Origin: Oxytricha trifallax
Lineage: Eukaryota; Ciliophora; Spirotrichea; Sporadotrichida; Oxytrichidae
Length of the DNA: 64,000 nt
Direction of reading: 5' to 3'
NCBI GenBank assembly: GCA_000711775.1
Contig: ARYC01000124.1
Location: 1 to 64,000 of the forward strand
The notes under the pieces: model-generated
Database searches by the model: none
The model's input: only the letters and a program-made list of their open reading frames with translations
Told to the model about the DNA's origin: nothing
Made by a program: the position numbers and the translations under genes
In this document: in pieces, positions 11,137 to 22,287 of the stretch
Layout: every line of letters begins with the position of its first letter
How positions within the stretch are numbered: position 1 is the first letter of the stretch

Positions 11137-11946
11137 ACTTTTAACATTTTAGTTTTATAATTATTAAATTATCAGAATCTATTTTAAAATAGTGAATATT
11201 AATTTATATTTTATAATTATAGATAACAATATTTTACTGATATTCTATATATTTAAAGTTACTGAGGGCCTAATATTCTCTAAATAAATTATTATATCCA
11301 TCTCTCATAATGTGAATTGCTTGCTAACATGTACATCCTAAATATGAATTTATATTTTAATTACAATTGTTATAGTATTTGAATTCTTTTTTATTTAAAC
11401 AATTATTATACTTCTTTTAAATAACAATTTAGTTTAACTAATTATATTTATTCTATTAATAATAATATAATTTCAAATTAAATTGATGAGGTAATAAAAC
11501 TTATTAGAAATATATTTTTATTAGTGATTGGAATGTTTTTTATATATAAAATTCGACTTAAACAATGAGCGTCAAAAGATTAAATTAGAACTACAATTTT
11601 CAAGCAATGAAATGGTTAGATAAATTAAAATAGTTAGCATTTAATCATGATATTTTATTTAGTATAAATTGAATCTTAAATATTCATAGTTTTATAACCA
11701 AATTTGCTATAATCATAAAATATTTTTTTAAAAAATATTATTCCTTTAAAAATTTTTTGGAGTGTTACTTTCGGATATTATATGTGATATAAATAAGAGA
11801 TTTTAATAATTATTATATGCATAAATTTTTTATTAAAATTCTTCTATCTTTCTTTCAAAATCTACTATTTTAAATTAAATATAATATTTATCGATTTTAT
11901 ATGACTATAATTTAAAAACATCGCTGTTTCATTCACCTTCAACTGA

Positions 11947-12102
11947 AATATAAAATAAATCTATTTAAGATTACTGAATTATTTTAAATCTCAGCAAAAA
12001 GCAAAAGAAGAGATAACAAATCTAAATGGCTTTTTTTGGTACTATTTTTATACTTGTTTGTCCAAGTTAATTAATGCATTGATTATATAGAAATATTAGT
12101 GA
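11947..12102 (+). CDS. Candidate MDS: 51-codon open patch
   Basis: An open frame between TGAs, reading Lys-Ser-Gln-Gln-Lys-Ala-Lys-Glu-Glu-Ile-Thr in its middle, followed by an aromatic stretch. It has no start codon of its own and ends 35 bp before the fold-back element at 12138. It may be the end of a gene whose other segments are elsewhere, or chance. Confidence 0.3.
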
Positions 12103-12137
12103 AGATATAAAAGACTACAACAAAATCAATTCATTAA

Positions 12138-12556
12138 TATTGTAGAAATACATTTGAATTTGGAAAATTAATTATAATTAAATTTATAATAAATCAAAAT
12201 CGTGGCAGTTAAAGTTGGCCAATTTAAACGATCTTGGGCTCATTCGATAGAGAATTCAAAATTAGCTGGACTTTATTATTGGCGGTACTATTTTATCGCA
12301 TCCCTGGAGCGAGATAACTCGACTTTAATGTGAGGGTATAATTTAATGAATTTAGATGAGTTTAATTAAAGTCGAGTTATCTCGCTCCAGGGATGCAATA
12401 AAATAGTACCGCCAATAACAAAGTCCAGCTAATTTTGAATTCTCTATCGAATGAGCCCTAGATCGTTTAAATTGGCCAACTTTAACTGCCACGATTTTGA
12501 TTTATTATAAATTTAATTATAATTAATTTTCCAAATTCAAATGTATTTCTACAATA
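12138..12556. mobile_element. Fold-back element, TATTGTAG ends (intact copy)
   Basis: Almost the whole 419 bp is one palindrome: two arms of about 190 bp around a loop of about 35 bp. Ends are TATTGTAG...CTACAATA, which fits a TTGTAG terminus flanked by a TA duplication, as in Tc1/mariner-type MITEs. The arms contain ATCGTGGCAGTTAAAG and TCGCTCCAGGGATGC blocks that are much less A+T-rich than the surroundings. There is no coding capacity. It is related to 32145, 37907 and 60397. Confidence 0.85.
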
Positions 12557-13581
12557 TATAGTAGATATAAAAAAGTCAAATTTGATATTTATTTATATTA
12601 AATGGTAATATAAATATATATTAATATATTTATTATTATAAAAAATAAAATAAAAATTATTTTGATGAATTATAAATATTCATTGTGTTTAAAAAAATTT
12701 CAAAGAAAAAAGAATATAATTTATAGATAGTTATTTTACAATTAATAAAAAAGTTTTTATATTTTCATGAACTCAACCTATATATTAAAATTTTATTCTT
12801 AATAATTTGTTATTACTTAATAGTTAATTATAATTCTAAAAATATTATTTTTTGATTTTTAAGTTTAATATCATTATATTATACATTTTAATAAAATAAA
12901 AATATATAAGTAAAAATATCTTATTCTATGACCAAGTATAAATAAATATAACTAGTTAAATTGTGGCATCATCAGAATTGGCTTCAATTTCAAAAATAAA
13001 AATCTAATTAAACATCAATCTTGAAAGGTTTTTTCTGTATATTATTACTAATGTTAAATATTATATTATATGTTTCAAGTTGGCCTAGATTATTGCTTGA
13101 AAAATAATAAAATTATAAAACTAAATTCACAAAAAATTAAATAAATTAAAAAATAATATTTTTTTCTTTTTTTTGTATTGTATAAAAATCTTACCAGAGA
13201 CAAATAATTCTGCAAATAAATCTATTGAGAATAAATTATATTTTCCTACAAAATTTTTATACATTTAAACTAAAATACTCTTTTTTATATTTTATTTCAA
13301 ACAGATATTCATTAAATTTATTAAAATTAAAAATATTATAGTTGAAAATTTATATTTTTGAACATTAATTTTATTATTAAAAACAAAAAATATAATAAAT
13401 TCTATAAAAATGAATTATTTTTATATAAATTTGAAAAATTTTATATTTTAAGCTAAACTACAATTAAAATATAGACATTTAATAATTAAATTCAAATCTT
13501 TTGGAAAAATAGTATTCTATAAAAAAGTTCAAATTTTCATTAAATGATTTGAAATTAATATAAAATTATTTCACTTACATT
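12557..13581. other. A+T-rich spacer before TBE-2
   Basis: There is one short open patch at about 12960-13100 on +, too weak to call. Otherwise nothing recognised. Confidence 0.35.
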
Positions 13582-13700
13582 CAAAACCCCAAAACCCCTT
13601 AATGAGGTTAATAAGTGCTTTGATTTGTAGGGAATTTGTTAGGGGTTGGGGTTATTAATAGGTTTTAATGTGAAAAATATAGTAAATGTATTTAATTTAA

Positions 13701-15146
13701 TCACTCAAAATGCACTTTTGGAACATGTGGGAGAGGTCTAAAGTTTATCTTACTTAACCACAACTCTATCTGCTCTATTGATATGTCTGATCTTGAGTTT
13801 GGTTTAATTATTATTGACTCTGCCATTTGTTTCATTGATTGAGATACTCTTGTTCTGTCAATAAATTGCTTTATTCTTTGTTTAGCATCCTTCTCACACC
13901 TTGTAGAGTAGTAATCATTGCGAGGCATATCGCACTCTATTATTATTGCTGCTAAAGCCCACACATCCCACTAAAAGTCTCCATCTCTCCAGTCCTCTCT
14001 TTCTGGATAGTACCCTTGCGTTCCCATTACAGTTCCAAGCCTTGATACTTCCACTCTTTAAGCTCTGTTGAAATCGATTATTGCTACTCTTACAGGTGAG
14101 AAGTTTATCATTATATTTTCTGGCTTCAAATCTCTGTGAACAAACCCTAACTTATGAAGCTCTTTAATACCTTATACGGTCTGAGTTGCTATTTATCCAA
14201 GTTACTTATGATTCCTTTGATCTGTTATGAAATCTCTTAGGGTCATTTCATAGAGTGGAAGTCTGAAAGCAACATGATCCTTGGCAAGGAGAACAGCATC
14301 TAGCTTGATTAAGTAACTACACTCTTTAAACTTTGCTTGAGTGAGTACTTGATACTCATTTGTAAACTCCATTTAATATTTATCATCACTTAAGAGATAG
14401 TTGAAGGGATACACCTTGTATCGTATTGATGATCGTTGATAACTTTCTTATCAAAGGAGTCTTCTATTATAAGGTAGCTTTAAAGAGAAGTATCTAGGTC
14501 AATTTAAGCAAGAACCGGTATTTTCTTGTATTGAATCTTGATCATAATTTTTGTTATTTCAGAGGTCAGTTGGTTGCGTGCCTTCTTAACGTACTCTAAC
14601 TCTCTAGCTTATTCAGGTACTACGACCTTAGAATATTCCCTCGCTTATCTTTTGTTTAGAAGCTTCAGCTCAACTTCATGATTCTCAACCTCTATATCTT
14701 TCTTGTGAGCTTTTAATAGGTGCTTCCTTAAATCTCTTGTATGAGAGTATTGCTTATGGCACTCAAACAGTCATACTTTCCATCTATTTTATCATGCTCT
14801 AAGTATACAGTGGGCTTGGCTTCTCTATTTTCCTTCATATGTCTGTACCAGCTTGATTTATGAGCAAAATCTCTCTCACATAACTCACAAAATAGACTTC
14901 AACCTCTTCAGTTTGTATAGGAATTTCATTATTACCTTTCTCTTCCTGTCTGTCTCCCACACACTTGTTTGCCAATTATTTTCTATTATTAATTTCTATT
15001 TTAATAACAGAGACCGCAAGTGATAGCTCTGGTAGTTCTTTAAGAGAGTTTATCTCACAGCTATCACACTTTTTATTGCTGCCAAAGGTAAGTCTTGTTT
15101 AGTTTGATGGAAGTGCTGTTGTTTTTCTTAAAATGTTAGCGCTCAT
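13701..15146 (-). pseudogene. TBE-2 57-kDa zinc-finger/kinase gene, frameshifted
   Basis: ATG at 15146-15144, TGA at 13703-13701. The first C2H2 finger (Phe-Cys-Glu-Leu-Cys...Tyr-Arg-His, about 14830-14890) is shifted from the ATG frame. A second shift lies in the second finger at about 14755, and a third just before the kinase part at about 14430. The kinase region is then open to the end, with His-Arg-Asp-Leu-Lys-Pro-Glu-Asn, Ile-Asp-Phe-Asn and a Gly-Thr-Gln-Gly-Tyr loop. As in TBE-1, Asp-Phe-Asn replaces Asp-Phe-Gly and the glycine loop is absent, so these look like family traits rather than decay. Confidence 0.88.
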
Positions 15147-15679
15147 ATTTAAATTTGAATTTAAAATTATAAAACTGCCTCTATAACTGAGAGCTTATAT
15201 GAGAGCTTTGCAAGCCTACAAGTTTCAAGGGAAGTTCTTAGAGTATTAGAGAAGAATTATGAGTGTTAAGAGACGATCCAGCTCTATATATGGGTGAGGA
15301 AGTAACCATTTTAACTTTCATTCATAAGTTGATTATAGTATGTACCGATTTAGGAGGTGCACCTAATAAAGTACGTACTGCTTTAGGAGGTATTTTTGTG
15401 ATTTTATGATTAAAATTAGGGTGCTCCTAATTAAGTCCTAGCTTTAATAATGCTCCTAATTAAGTACGTACCAATTTAAATTTAAAAATATGGAACTTTA
15501 ACAGTAGAAATTGATATCAATCTCTAAAGTTTGAAACCAGTTCTCAAAACCTTCTCCATATCCTTCTTAGAGGTTGACCTCCTATAGGATGCCCATATTT
15601 AATAGTAAGTTTTACAGAGGTATATAATTGAAATCAATAAACTTAAATTTGAATATCATTTCTAAGATCTGTAAGCAAG
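15147..15679. promoter_or_regulatory. Divergent intergenic region of TBE-2
   Basis: Between the 57-kDa and 22-kDa starts. Repeated AAGTACGTAC, GGAGGT and CTCCTAATTAAG motifs occur in both orientations from about 15335 to 15475. It is positionally equal to 2847-3412. Confidence 0.4.
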
Positions 15680-16454
15680 ATGGAGTCAATGAATGATGCA
15701 ATGAAAAGAGTGCAAGCACAAGAATTGATTCAAAGATTTAGAAGCAAGGAGGATTTGCACCGCTACCTGGTGCAGCAAGGTAATGAACTCATAGTAGCTA
15801 ATCTTGATTATGTAGTTGGTTTGTTCCTGCCAACGATGGAAGGCACTAAAATATCATTTCTAAGAGCGATACTCTGCGAAGAGAAGAAAGCATCGAAAAC
15901 TTAAGATGTAAAGTCTGCAGAGATTCCAAACTATACAGAAATCTCAGTGACTAACTTATATGATGATGCATTGAACGACCCAGAGGTTTCGCTGTACCTG
16001 CCTACTAAGAAGCAGTTGTCAAATAAACTGCCTGAAAGAAACTATTTCTTTGGCATACTTGCGACAATTAAAGGTGATTACTTGAAAGAAATTATTCAAG
16101 AATCTCATAAGAAAAGGTACAGCATCTCTTCAGAAGATAAGGATAATCAGGGGATCAAGATAAGTGAGAGCTGGCTATCAGAGCTGCAGAAACACCCTTA
16201 TATTTCAAGCTTAACTCTTTAAAAAATCTGGTACTGGCATCTTCTTGATGAAGGAATAGAGTATGTCCCACAGAGAGCGAAAATCGCAGACACAGTATGA
16301 AGTTAGCAAGAGACTTTATTCAAATATTTAGCCTCCAGAGTCAATGAACATAGATGCTGGAGCTGGCAGCAAGAGAAGAAACTTAGGAGGAGGGAAGCAA
16401 GAAGTAGAAGAAAAGAAAGAGAAGCCAGCTCCATCTAAAGAATTTTAAATGTGA
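15680..16454 (+). pseudogene. TBE-2 22-kDa gene, broken at the intron position
   Basis: ATG at 15680. The first frame runs to a TGA at 16298, but from about 16225 the homologous C-terminus (Lys-Ser-Gly-Thr-Gly..., then Met-Asn-Ile-Asp-Ala-Gly-Ala-Gly) is in another frame and ends at the TGA at 16452. The shift falls where TBE-1 has a 26-nt intron. Here that intron is cut down and has lost its GT donor, so a normal product probably cannot be made. Before this point the frame is intact. The protein is hydrophilic with no recognised domain. It converges with the transposase gene, whose 3' end it may overlap. Confidence 0.8.
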
Positions 16455-17475
16455 CTTATATATTTATTAACTTAACTACATAATTATCTACTCTCTTCTC
16501 TGAGCTCTTAATAAACTCTACTGTATCGATAGGTTGGTCATGCATCAAGTGGTATAGCAGCAGTTTTTTGTAATGACCTTTTAATATTCCCCAGTAGAAC
16601 TCAATTCCATTAAACTATGGACTGTAAGGTACGTTGAACACTGGCGTTATTCTAAGTTGTTCATAACTCTTCCTTGTTTCTTTAGTCTTATGAACAGAAA
16701 GATTATCAACAAACAGTATAATCTCTTATTCAGGGTACTTCTCTCTCAGCTGCTCTAAGAACTTAATATACTGCTCTGTCTTAATAGAGCGAGGATGAAT
16801 AACATAAGTTTCTAAACCAGCATCCTCGCTAATACCTCCAAGAATTGCCATTGTTTATACCTTGACTTTCTAGTCATATACTTCTATGTTGCTATGCCTC
16901 TTATACCAAGACTTCTAGATGAAAGTGTTGAATGTAAACACAGCCTCGTCAGCATGAATAAACTTAATATTATTCTATTAGGCTCTCTCCATTTAATTAT
17001 AAATATAATTTAAGTTGTTGTTGTAAAATGGCAGAGTGAAATCAATTACTCTCTTGATACGATTTACACCTTTGTAAGAGATACCGTTTCGTTTATAAAT
17101 GTTTGCAACAGATTATGCAGAGATCTTCAACTCAGGGAACTGGCGATGAAACATAATAGCTCGTTAGTCGAGAGAGAAGTGAGCCCAATACTTCAAAGTT
17201 TTTTCATTAATAAGATAGTCAATATGCTTCTATAGAAACTTTGACTTCCTCTTAGGCTAAGAATTCAGCTATTATTGCTTTAATTACACAGCTTTCAAGC
17301 AGTGAGAGCGAACAGTTGATGGACTACGCTTTAAGAGAAGTGCAATAGACTTATAGTTCAGTACTGGTTTGACTTATTCACTATACATATCACATCCATA
17401 ACGCAGTTTAAACACTAAATCTATATACTCTTCATCATAAATAAACCCCAAAAGCTTGTAATTTTAGTCTCGCAT
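16447..17475 (-). CDS. TBE-2 transposase (42-kDa, IS630/Tc1-type DD34E), intact core
   Basis: Minus strand, ATG at 17475-17473; 343 codons without a TGA. The catalytic triad is visible: Asp176 in His-Ala-Asp-Glu, Asp257 in Val-Asp-Asn-Leu, and Glu292 in Gly-Ile-Glu-Phe-Tyr-Trp. That is 34 residues between the last two, the DD34E spacing of IS630/Tc1 enzymes. The N-terminal third (about residues 40-135) looks like paired helix-turn-helix DNA binding, with Ser-Pro-Ser-Thr-Val-Arg. The usual TGA near 16450 is absent: the frame formally reads on to 16147 antisense to the 22-kDa gene. The C-terminus may therefore be abnormal although the catalytic domain is whole. This is the only intact TBE enzyme core in the window. 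Confidence 0.9.
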
Positions 17476-17556
17476 TTAATTAATAACCCCAACCCCTAAC
17501 AAATTCCCTATAAATCAAAGTACTTATAAACCTCATTAAGGAGTTTTGGGGTTTTG

Positions 17557-18290
17557 ATTTCTTTCTTAAATTCAAATTTTAAAAAACTTCAATAAACTAA
17601 TAATTTAACAAAAAATACAAATTCAATGTAAACACACATATTTTTATTCTTTATAAGAACTATATTATGTTTTTAATAGTAAATATATTGATAATATTAG
17701 ATAGTAATTTTTTAAAAGTATTTTTGGTTTTATAAATTAAGTATGTTTAAGATAAAAATTTATTCTTAAAAAAAATTAGAAATTTTATAGCTTCTTTAAA
17801 TGATAATGTACTGACAAAATATAAAAAGAAATATATTGTTTTATAATATCAATTGACAATAAAATAATAAAATAATAATCCTCCAGAAATAGAAATTATT
17901 TTTATATCATAAATAATCATGAAAGTTAAATTAAAAAAACTATTTCTGTCAAATGAAAATTTATACAATAAAAATAATTCGTTTGAGTCAGAAATATAAA
18001 GATGTTATTTGATTTATATTAAATTATTTTTATTATATACAAACCGTGAAAATTCTACCCCAATTGGAAATTAAATAATTTTAATTGAAATAAAATTATA
18101 AGAAATATAGAGAATATAATTAATATCAAAATATTGAACTTATAGAATTAAATTAATTTTGAAAGAACATAATTAATTTATAAAAGCTTTGTTAATAATG
18201 TATAAATGAAATAAATATTTATTTAAAACAAAAATTTGAGTCAGTTAATATTTAAATTATTTTAGAATTTTTTAATAATTAATATGGAAT
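17557..18290. other. A+T-rich spacer after TBE-2
   Basis: Nothing recognised beyond the ATT target duplication at 17557-17559. Confidence 0.4.
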
Positions 18291-18296
18291 TCAAAT

Positions 18297-18450
18297 TTTA
18301 TACTTTTCTTTAGAAGCTATTCATTTTATCCCTTTAAATTTAATTGAAATGACCTCACTTCTTGAAAATAGTAAAACTTAAAAAAGCTTTAGTTAATCTT
18401 TTTTAATAGAATAGGATAAAATATTTCTCCTTAGTCATAATTTAAATTGA
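18297..18450 (+). CDS. Gene D region: coding-like patch 1
   Basis: Open frame ending at the TGA at 18448. It includes Glu-Met-Thr-Ser-Leu-Leu-Glu-Asn-Ser-Lys-Thr and Glu-Gln-Asp-Lys, unlike random A+T sequence. After the TGA the same frame is open again for about 50 codons. It may be an MDS of the gene whose other parts lie at 18718 and 19402; the order is unknown. Confidence 0.35.
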
Positions 18451-18717
18451 ATGGGCTATATCCTAAAAACTGCACTACTTTAATTGCTAAAACATGTATA
18501 ATTTTTTTATATTTAATTTTTAAAATCTAAAGTAATATAGAAATATTATAATTTATAAATTTATTTATTTATAGAATTTCTAGAGAAATGTTACACTTAC
18601 CAAATAACTAAAACAATTATATTAAATTTATTAGAATTTTATTTGTTTAACTTTTACATTTTTTTAATATTTATTTATTTAATTTTGTAGAATATATTTA
18701 TTAAATATTATATTAAA

Positions 18718-19099
18718 ATAAACTGCCAGCTAATCCAACATCTCAAATTCAGACCCAAAACCATTTTTTGAATCTGAAATTTAATAGATACATTTACTCC
18801 TGAGGTATTAATATGAAAAGACCGCGATGAAGTAAATCAATCAATTATATTGGGAAACTCGAGGACATACTACTTTTAATTCAATTCCAGAAATAATAAA
18901 AGTATACCAAAAACATTTTTTTTATTATTTATAAATAATGAAATGGAAAAATAACCTCAATATAACAAGAAAAATTGAAAATTATTATTTAAATAAACCC
19001 AAAGATCAATAAAGATAAGAGATTTAGAGTAAAAAATTTAAACTTAGAAGCTGTATCAAAGTATAAATAGGCTTAATAAAATTTACAAACTCTTATTGA
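18718..19099 (+). CDS. Gene D region: coding-like patch 2 (possible MDS 2)
   Basis: Open from before 18718 to the TGA at 19097. The first 70 codons are the most coding-like (Asn-Ser-Asp-Pro-Lys-Pro, then Leu-Tyr-Trp-Glu-Thr-Arg-Gly-His). After about 18930 the sequence becomes A+T low-complexity and is probably not coding. It starts with ATAAA (18718-18722), which also occurs at the end of the patch at 19402. Joining 19402-19474 to 18723 gives one frame, implying the inverted order MDS 2 - MDS 1. Confidence 0.45.
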
Positions 19100-19401
19100 A
19101 TTATTCTATTATGGACAATCATTTAAGCGAATAGTTATAATAATTGTCCCAGACATTAATATTTACGCAAAATAACTGGTTTTAAAAAGTTATTTGTTCT
19201 TAACTCCTAATCTTCTTTCAGAAAACTTTTTGGGTTTTATATAATTAGAATTTTTAACTTTTAAAAAAGTCTATTTTATCAATATAAAAAATTAATGAAT
19301 TAAAATTGGACTGAATTTAAGTATTTTAGATTTTTGTGAATTATAAGCAAAAAAAATCATTTAAATATTTTACAAAATTAAAATTAAATTTTAAGATAGA
19401 G

Positions 19402-19653
19402 ATGGAAGCATTCAAAGACTCGGACTAACAAAGCGAAAACACTAAAAAAGAAGAAGATGTAGAAGTGAGATAAAGCTTTACTATATTGAGTATTATATTT
19501 TAGATTTCACAAATTATTTTACTCACCTTGTAATATTCTAAATATTTTATTATATTACCTAAAATTACAGATTAAATTTAAAGCTCTTCATTTTTTAATT
19601 TTTATTTCATATTTATTAATTAATTTATAAAAAGGTTTATATCTATGCACTGA
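19402..19653 (+). CDS. Gene D region: start-codon MDS (possible MDS 1)
   Basis: ATG at 19402. The first 24 codons encode an acidic/basic leader (Met-Glu-Ala-Phe-Lys-Asp-Ser-Asp..., Glu-Glu-Asp-Val-Glu-Val). The frame stays open to the TGA at 19651, but after about 19475 it is hydrophobic and low-complexity. The change coincides with ATAAA at 19470-19474, the proposed pointer. Confidence 0.4.
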
Positions 19654-19659
19654 AATTTA

Positions 19660-20675
19660 CAATTATTATTTAAGTATTCTATCAAAATTAGGCTCTTAAT
19701 AAGATACTTTATTTTTATAACGAAATATCAAATTCAATATTCATTTATAAATTAAAATTAGGGGCAATTCCTGATTAATTCGAATATTTAATATTAATTC
19801 TTATAAATACCAAACCATTATAATATTTAAAAAATATATATTTTAAATAAAATAATTCATTATAAATTATTATATTTTTTTAATCAGTAAATAATGATCA
19901 TTTTATAATTATAAAAATATGATTTTAAAATTAATGAAAAGTTATAAATATTTTTAATAATAAAAACCTGTTATTCAGTATATTAATTTATTTTGCATTT
20001 TTTATAACTAAAACAGTCAGGAGCCATTAATATTTATATTAAAAATATAAAATTCATAAGAATTTTTATATAATAACTACTATAAATGCTATATATCATA
20101 TTTAAAGTATTAATATAATTTTTGTGATTAAATATCATAATTTATTTATCTTTTTAACTATATATATTAATTAATGCATATAAAAATGCTCTTAATTTAA
20201 ATATTTATGATAATTATACTAGAAATACATAGAATATGAAGGAATAAATCTTAATTTTAATTTATTTATATTTAAAAAATAAATATTTTGGTAAAAATTC
20301 CATGAAATTAATTACCATTAATTTATATAATTGCTGCTCTTGCATGAAGCAAAACCTAATTAAAATATAATCATAAATTATCTTTTGTTTTCTCCAACTA
20401 TCTCCACTTTATCTCTATTTTTATAAATATATATAATTCATTTTCAAAAACATTATTTAAATTTAATTACTGACTATAATATCATCAATGAAATTTAAGA
20501 GTAAATATAATTTTATTAAATAAAAGTACAGGTTAAGGTAAGTCGTGGCTTCGGTTTAAATTTTAAAAGTTTTATCAATGAATTATTTTTATTCTTATAA
20601 AAATAAATACCATTTTTATTAAATAAAAAACTAATGAATAATTAAAAAAATAATCTAACTTTAATAAAATACTAT
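19660..20675. other. A+T-rich spacer
   Basis: About 1 kb. A weak open frame at about 20340-20640 includes an ATG at 20488, but it is not called. Nothing else seen. Confidence 0.35.
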
Positions 20676-21644
20676 ATGAATACTCAAGATATTATTATAA
20701 TGTATAATTCTTTTTCATTCTTTGAAGATAAACTCACTCTTAATCGTGGTTTATTAGATTTTATGATTATCTTTTTGTATTTATTCTTAAATGCAAATAA
20801 AAAATTATGGGGGGGGGAAAGTTTCCTGCACCGGTTTATTATTAAAAAAAATTTTTTGGTTAGTTTCCTGCACTGAATTTTTTTTCATTTTTAGAATTCG
20901 ATTTTTATCACATTTATCAACAAAATCTTTTACTAATTTTTTTATATATTATTACTTAATCTATTCTTCAATTAATCAATATCTTTATTAACATGGAATC
21001 TAATCACCATCCAAGCAAGGATAAAATTTATCCACTATATAGATTTCATCTGATATTAGTAGACTTCTGTATCTCAACCATAATATTGTTCTCTCTGTAC
21101 TAATGAAATTCCAAATATTTTATTCAATTGTTGTTAAAATTCTAATTATTTCTTTCAATGATATATATTATTAGATAATGTTTAATACTATATTTTCATG
21201 CAGTTCGCACATGATATAAAAAATATCTTAAAATATATGGGTTGTAAAAAAAAATTTATTGTTAAAACTTATTAAATTTTACTTATAAAAAAAGTGCAGG
21301 AAACTAACACGAGTGCAGGAAACTTTCCCCCCCCCAAATTATGTTTGTATTTTTGGATAAAAAATACTTTTAAATATTATATTTATTTGAATAATACCTT
21401 GAAAGAAAAAATAATTCCAAAATTTATTTTTCTCAACCTAGATTTATTCAAATATCTAAAGATAACTCTTTTAATATATTTAAAGTCTACATATTAATCA
21501 AATTTTTTAAAGAAAAAATATATAAATTATAATTAATTTAATTTAGAAATTTAATAAATATTTACTATTTTAATTTTGGTTAATTTTGTTTTAATTTGCA
21601 TCATATTAATAATAAAAATAAGGCTCATAATGATTTAATAATGA
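20676..21644 (+). CDS. Candidate gene H: membrane-type 144-aa frame split by a G-run element
   Basis: ATG at 20676. The frame reads Met-Asn-Thr-Gln-Asp, then a hydrophobic stretch, and runs into the G-run element at 20810. Removing 20810-21343 (element plus one 8-bp AAATTATG duplication) joins it in phase to 21344-21644, ending at TGA 21642. The fused product has at least two hydrophobic segments, which fits a small membrane protein. The second half is very A+T-rich and could be open by chance. No family recognised. The fit of the join is the main support. Confidence 0.35.
20810..21335. mobile_element. G-run element 1 (GGGAAAGTTTCCTGCA ends)
   Basis: 526 bp with inverted ends: eight or nine G, then AAAGTTTCCTGCA on the left and its complement on the right. 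The motif AGTTTCCTGCAC is repeated again just inside each end (about 20861-20873 and 21294-21305). It is flanked by 8-bp AAATTATG duplications (20802-20809, 21336-21343), a length typical of hAT-type and some other DNA transposons. There is no transposase. Its interior differs from the other two copies and holds the short ORF at 20993. Confidence 0.8.
20993..21106 (+). CDS. Small 37-aa frame inside G-run element 1
   Basis: ATG at 20993, TGA at 21104. It has a polar start (Met-Glu-Ser-Asn-His-His-Pro-Ser-Lys-Asp-Lys) followed by a hydrophobic helix. Base composition is richer than the surroundings. It could be a captured MDS or a chance frame. It is absent from the copies at 28583 and 36282. 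Confidence 0.3.
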
Positions 21645-21873
21645 ACAATTAATATAGATTAATATTTTTTATTAATCTATAAGTGTAGTACATTTATTTA
21701 ATAATTCAATTTTGCTCAACATATGGAATTAAACTATATGATATTTACTGAATTGTTTCTTAAAATTTACTCAACTTTTATACTTATTTAAATTTGTTTA
21801 TAGGTAAATGTAGAAGAAAAAAAGAATTAGTAATTAAATTAGTTTTATTCATTTATTTAAGTAACAAATATTT

Positions 21874-22271
21874 TATTGTAGGAATACATTCGATTTGGGA
21901 AAATTAATTAATTATTAATTATCTTCAGTTATGTTTTTGGAAAATGTCTCTAAACCCTGACAATATTATACTCTCTGGATAGCACATTAAAAATGAGACG
22001 GTGGTTGTTATTGCTATAATAAATTTATCTCATCAGCGAGAAAAACCCATTATACTATTTTTGGGAGTTAGCTCAAAATCAAAATATCTCTCTTCATGGG
22101 ATGATTAAAGAATATTGCCAATAGTAAAGTCCAGCTAAAATTCCGGTATATACCGTAGAATCTTTTTATTTTTGAATTTTGTGTCACTTTGGATTTGATA
22201 ACTGCCATGATTTTAATATTTAATTAATTTAATTTTAATTCATTTTCCCAAATCGAATGTATTCCTACACT
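21874..22271. mobile_element. TATTGTAG-family element, non-palindromic subtype
   Basis: Ends TATTGTAGGAATACATTCGA and its complement. Terminal arms of about 35 bp pair; the interior does not fold as fully as in the 12138 type. The interior is shared with 41170-41550 (TTATGTTTTTGGA, GAGACGG, GAGAAAAAC blocks). It ends 16 bp before the start of gene B. Confidence 0.65.
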
Positions 22272-22287
22272 AATAATATTGATTAAA

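Larger units (their letters stand above)
13582..17556 (-). mobile_element. TBE: TBE-2: second TBE transposon
   Basis: A 3975-bp element in the opposite gene orientation to TBE-1. It has 78-bp inverted repeats (13582-13659 and 17479-17556) differing at about four positions, starting CAAAACCCCAAAAC. It is flanked by perfect 3-bp ATT duplications (13579-13581, 17557-17559), matching the TBE target ANT. Gene order is the same as TBE-1 when read from the right end: transposase, 22-kDa, 57-kDa. Protein similarity to TBE-1 is clear but DNA divergence is large, so the two are different TBE subfamilies or old copies. No flanking coding frame was found, so it sits in germline-limited DNA or an IES. Confidence 0.95.

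Noticed and set aside
14430-14500. Intron instead of frameshift before the TBE-2 kinase part
   Set aside because: No GT-AG pair restores the phase; three separate shifts in the gene point to decay.
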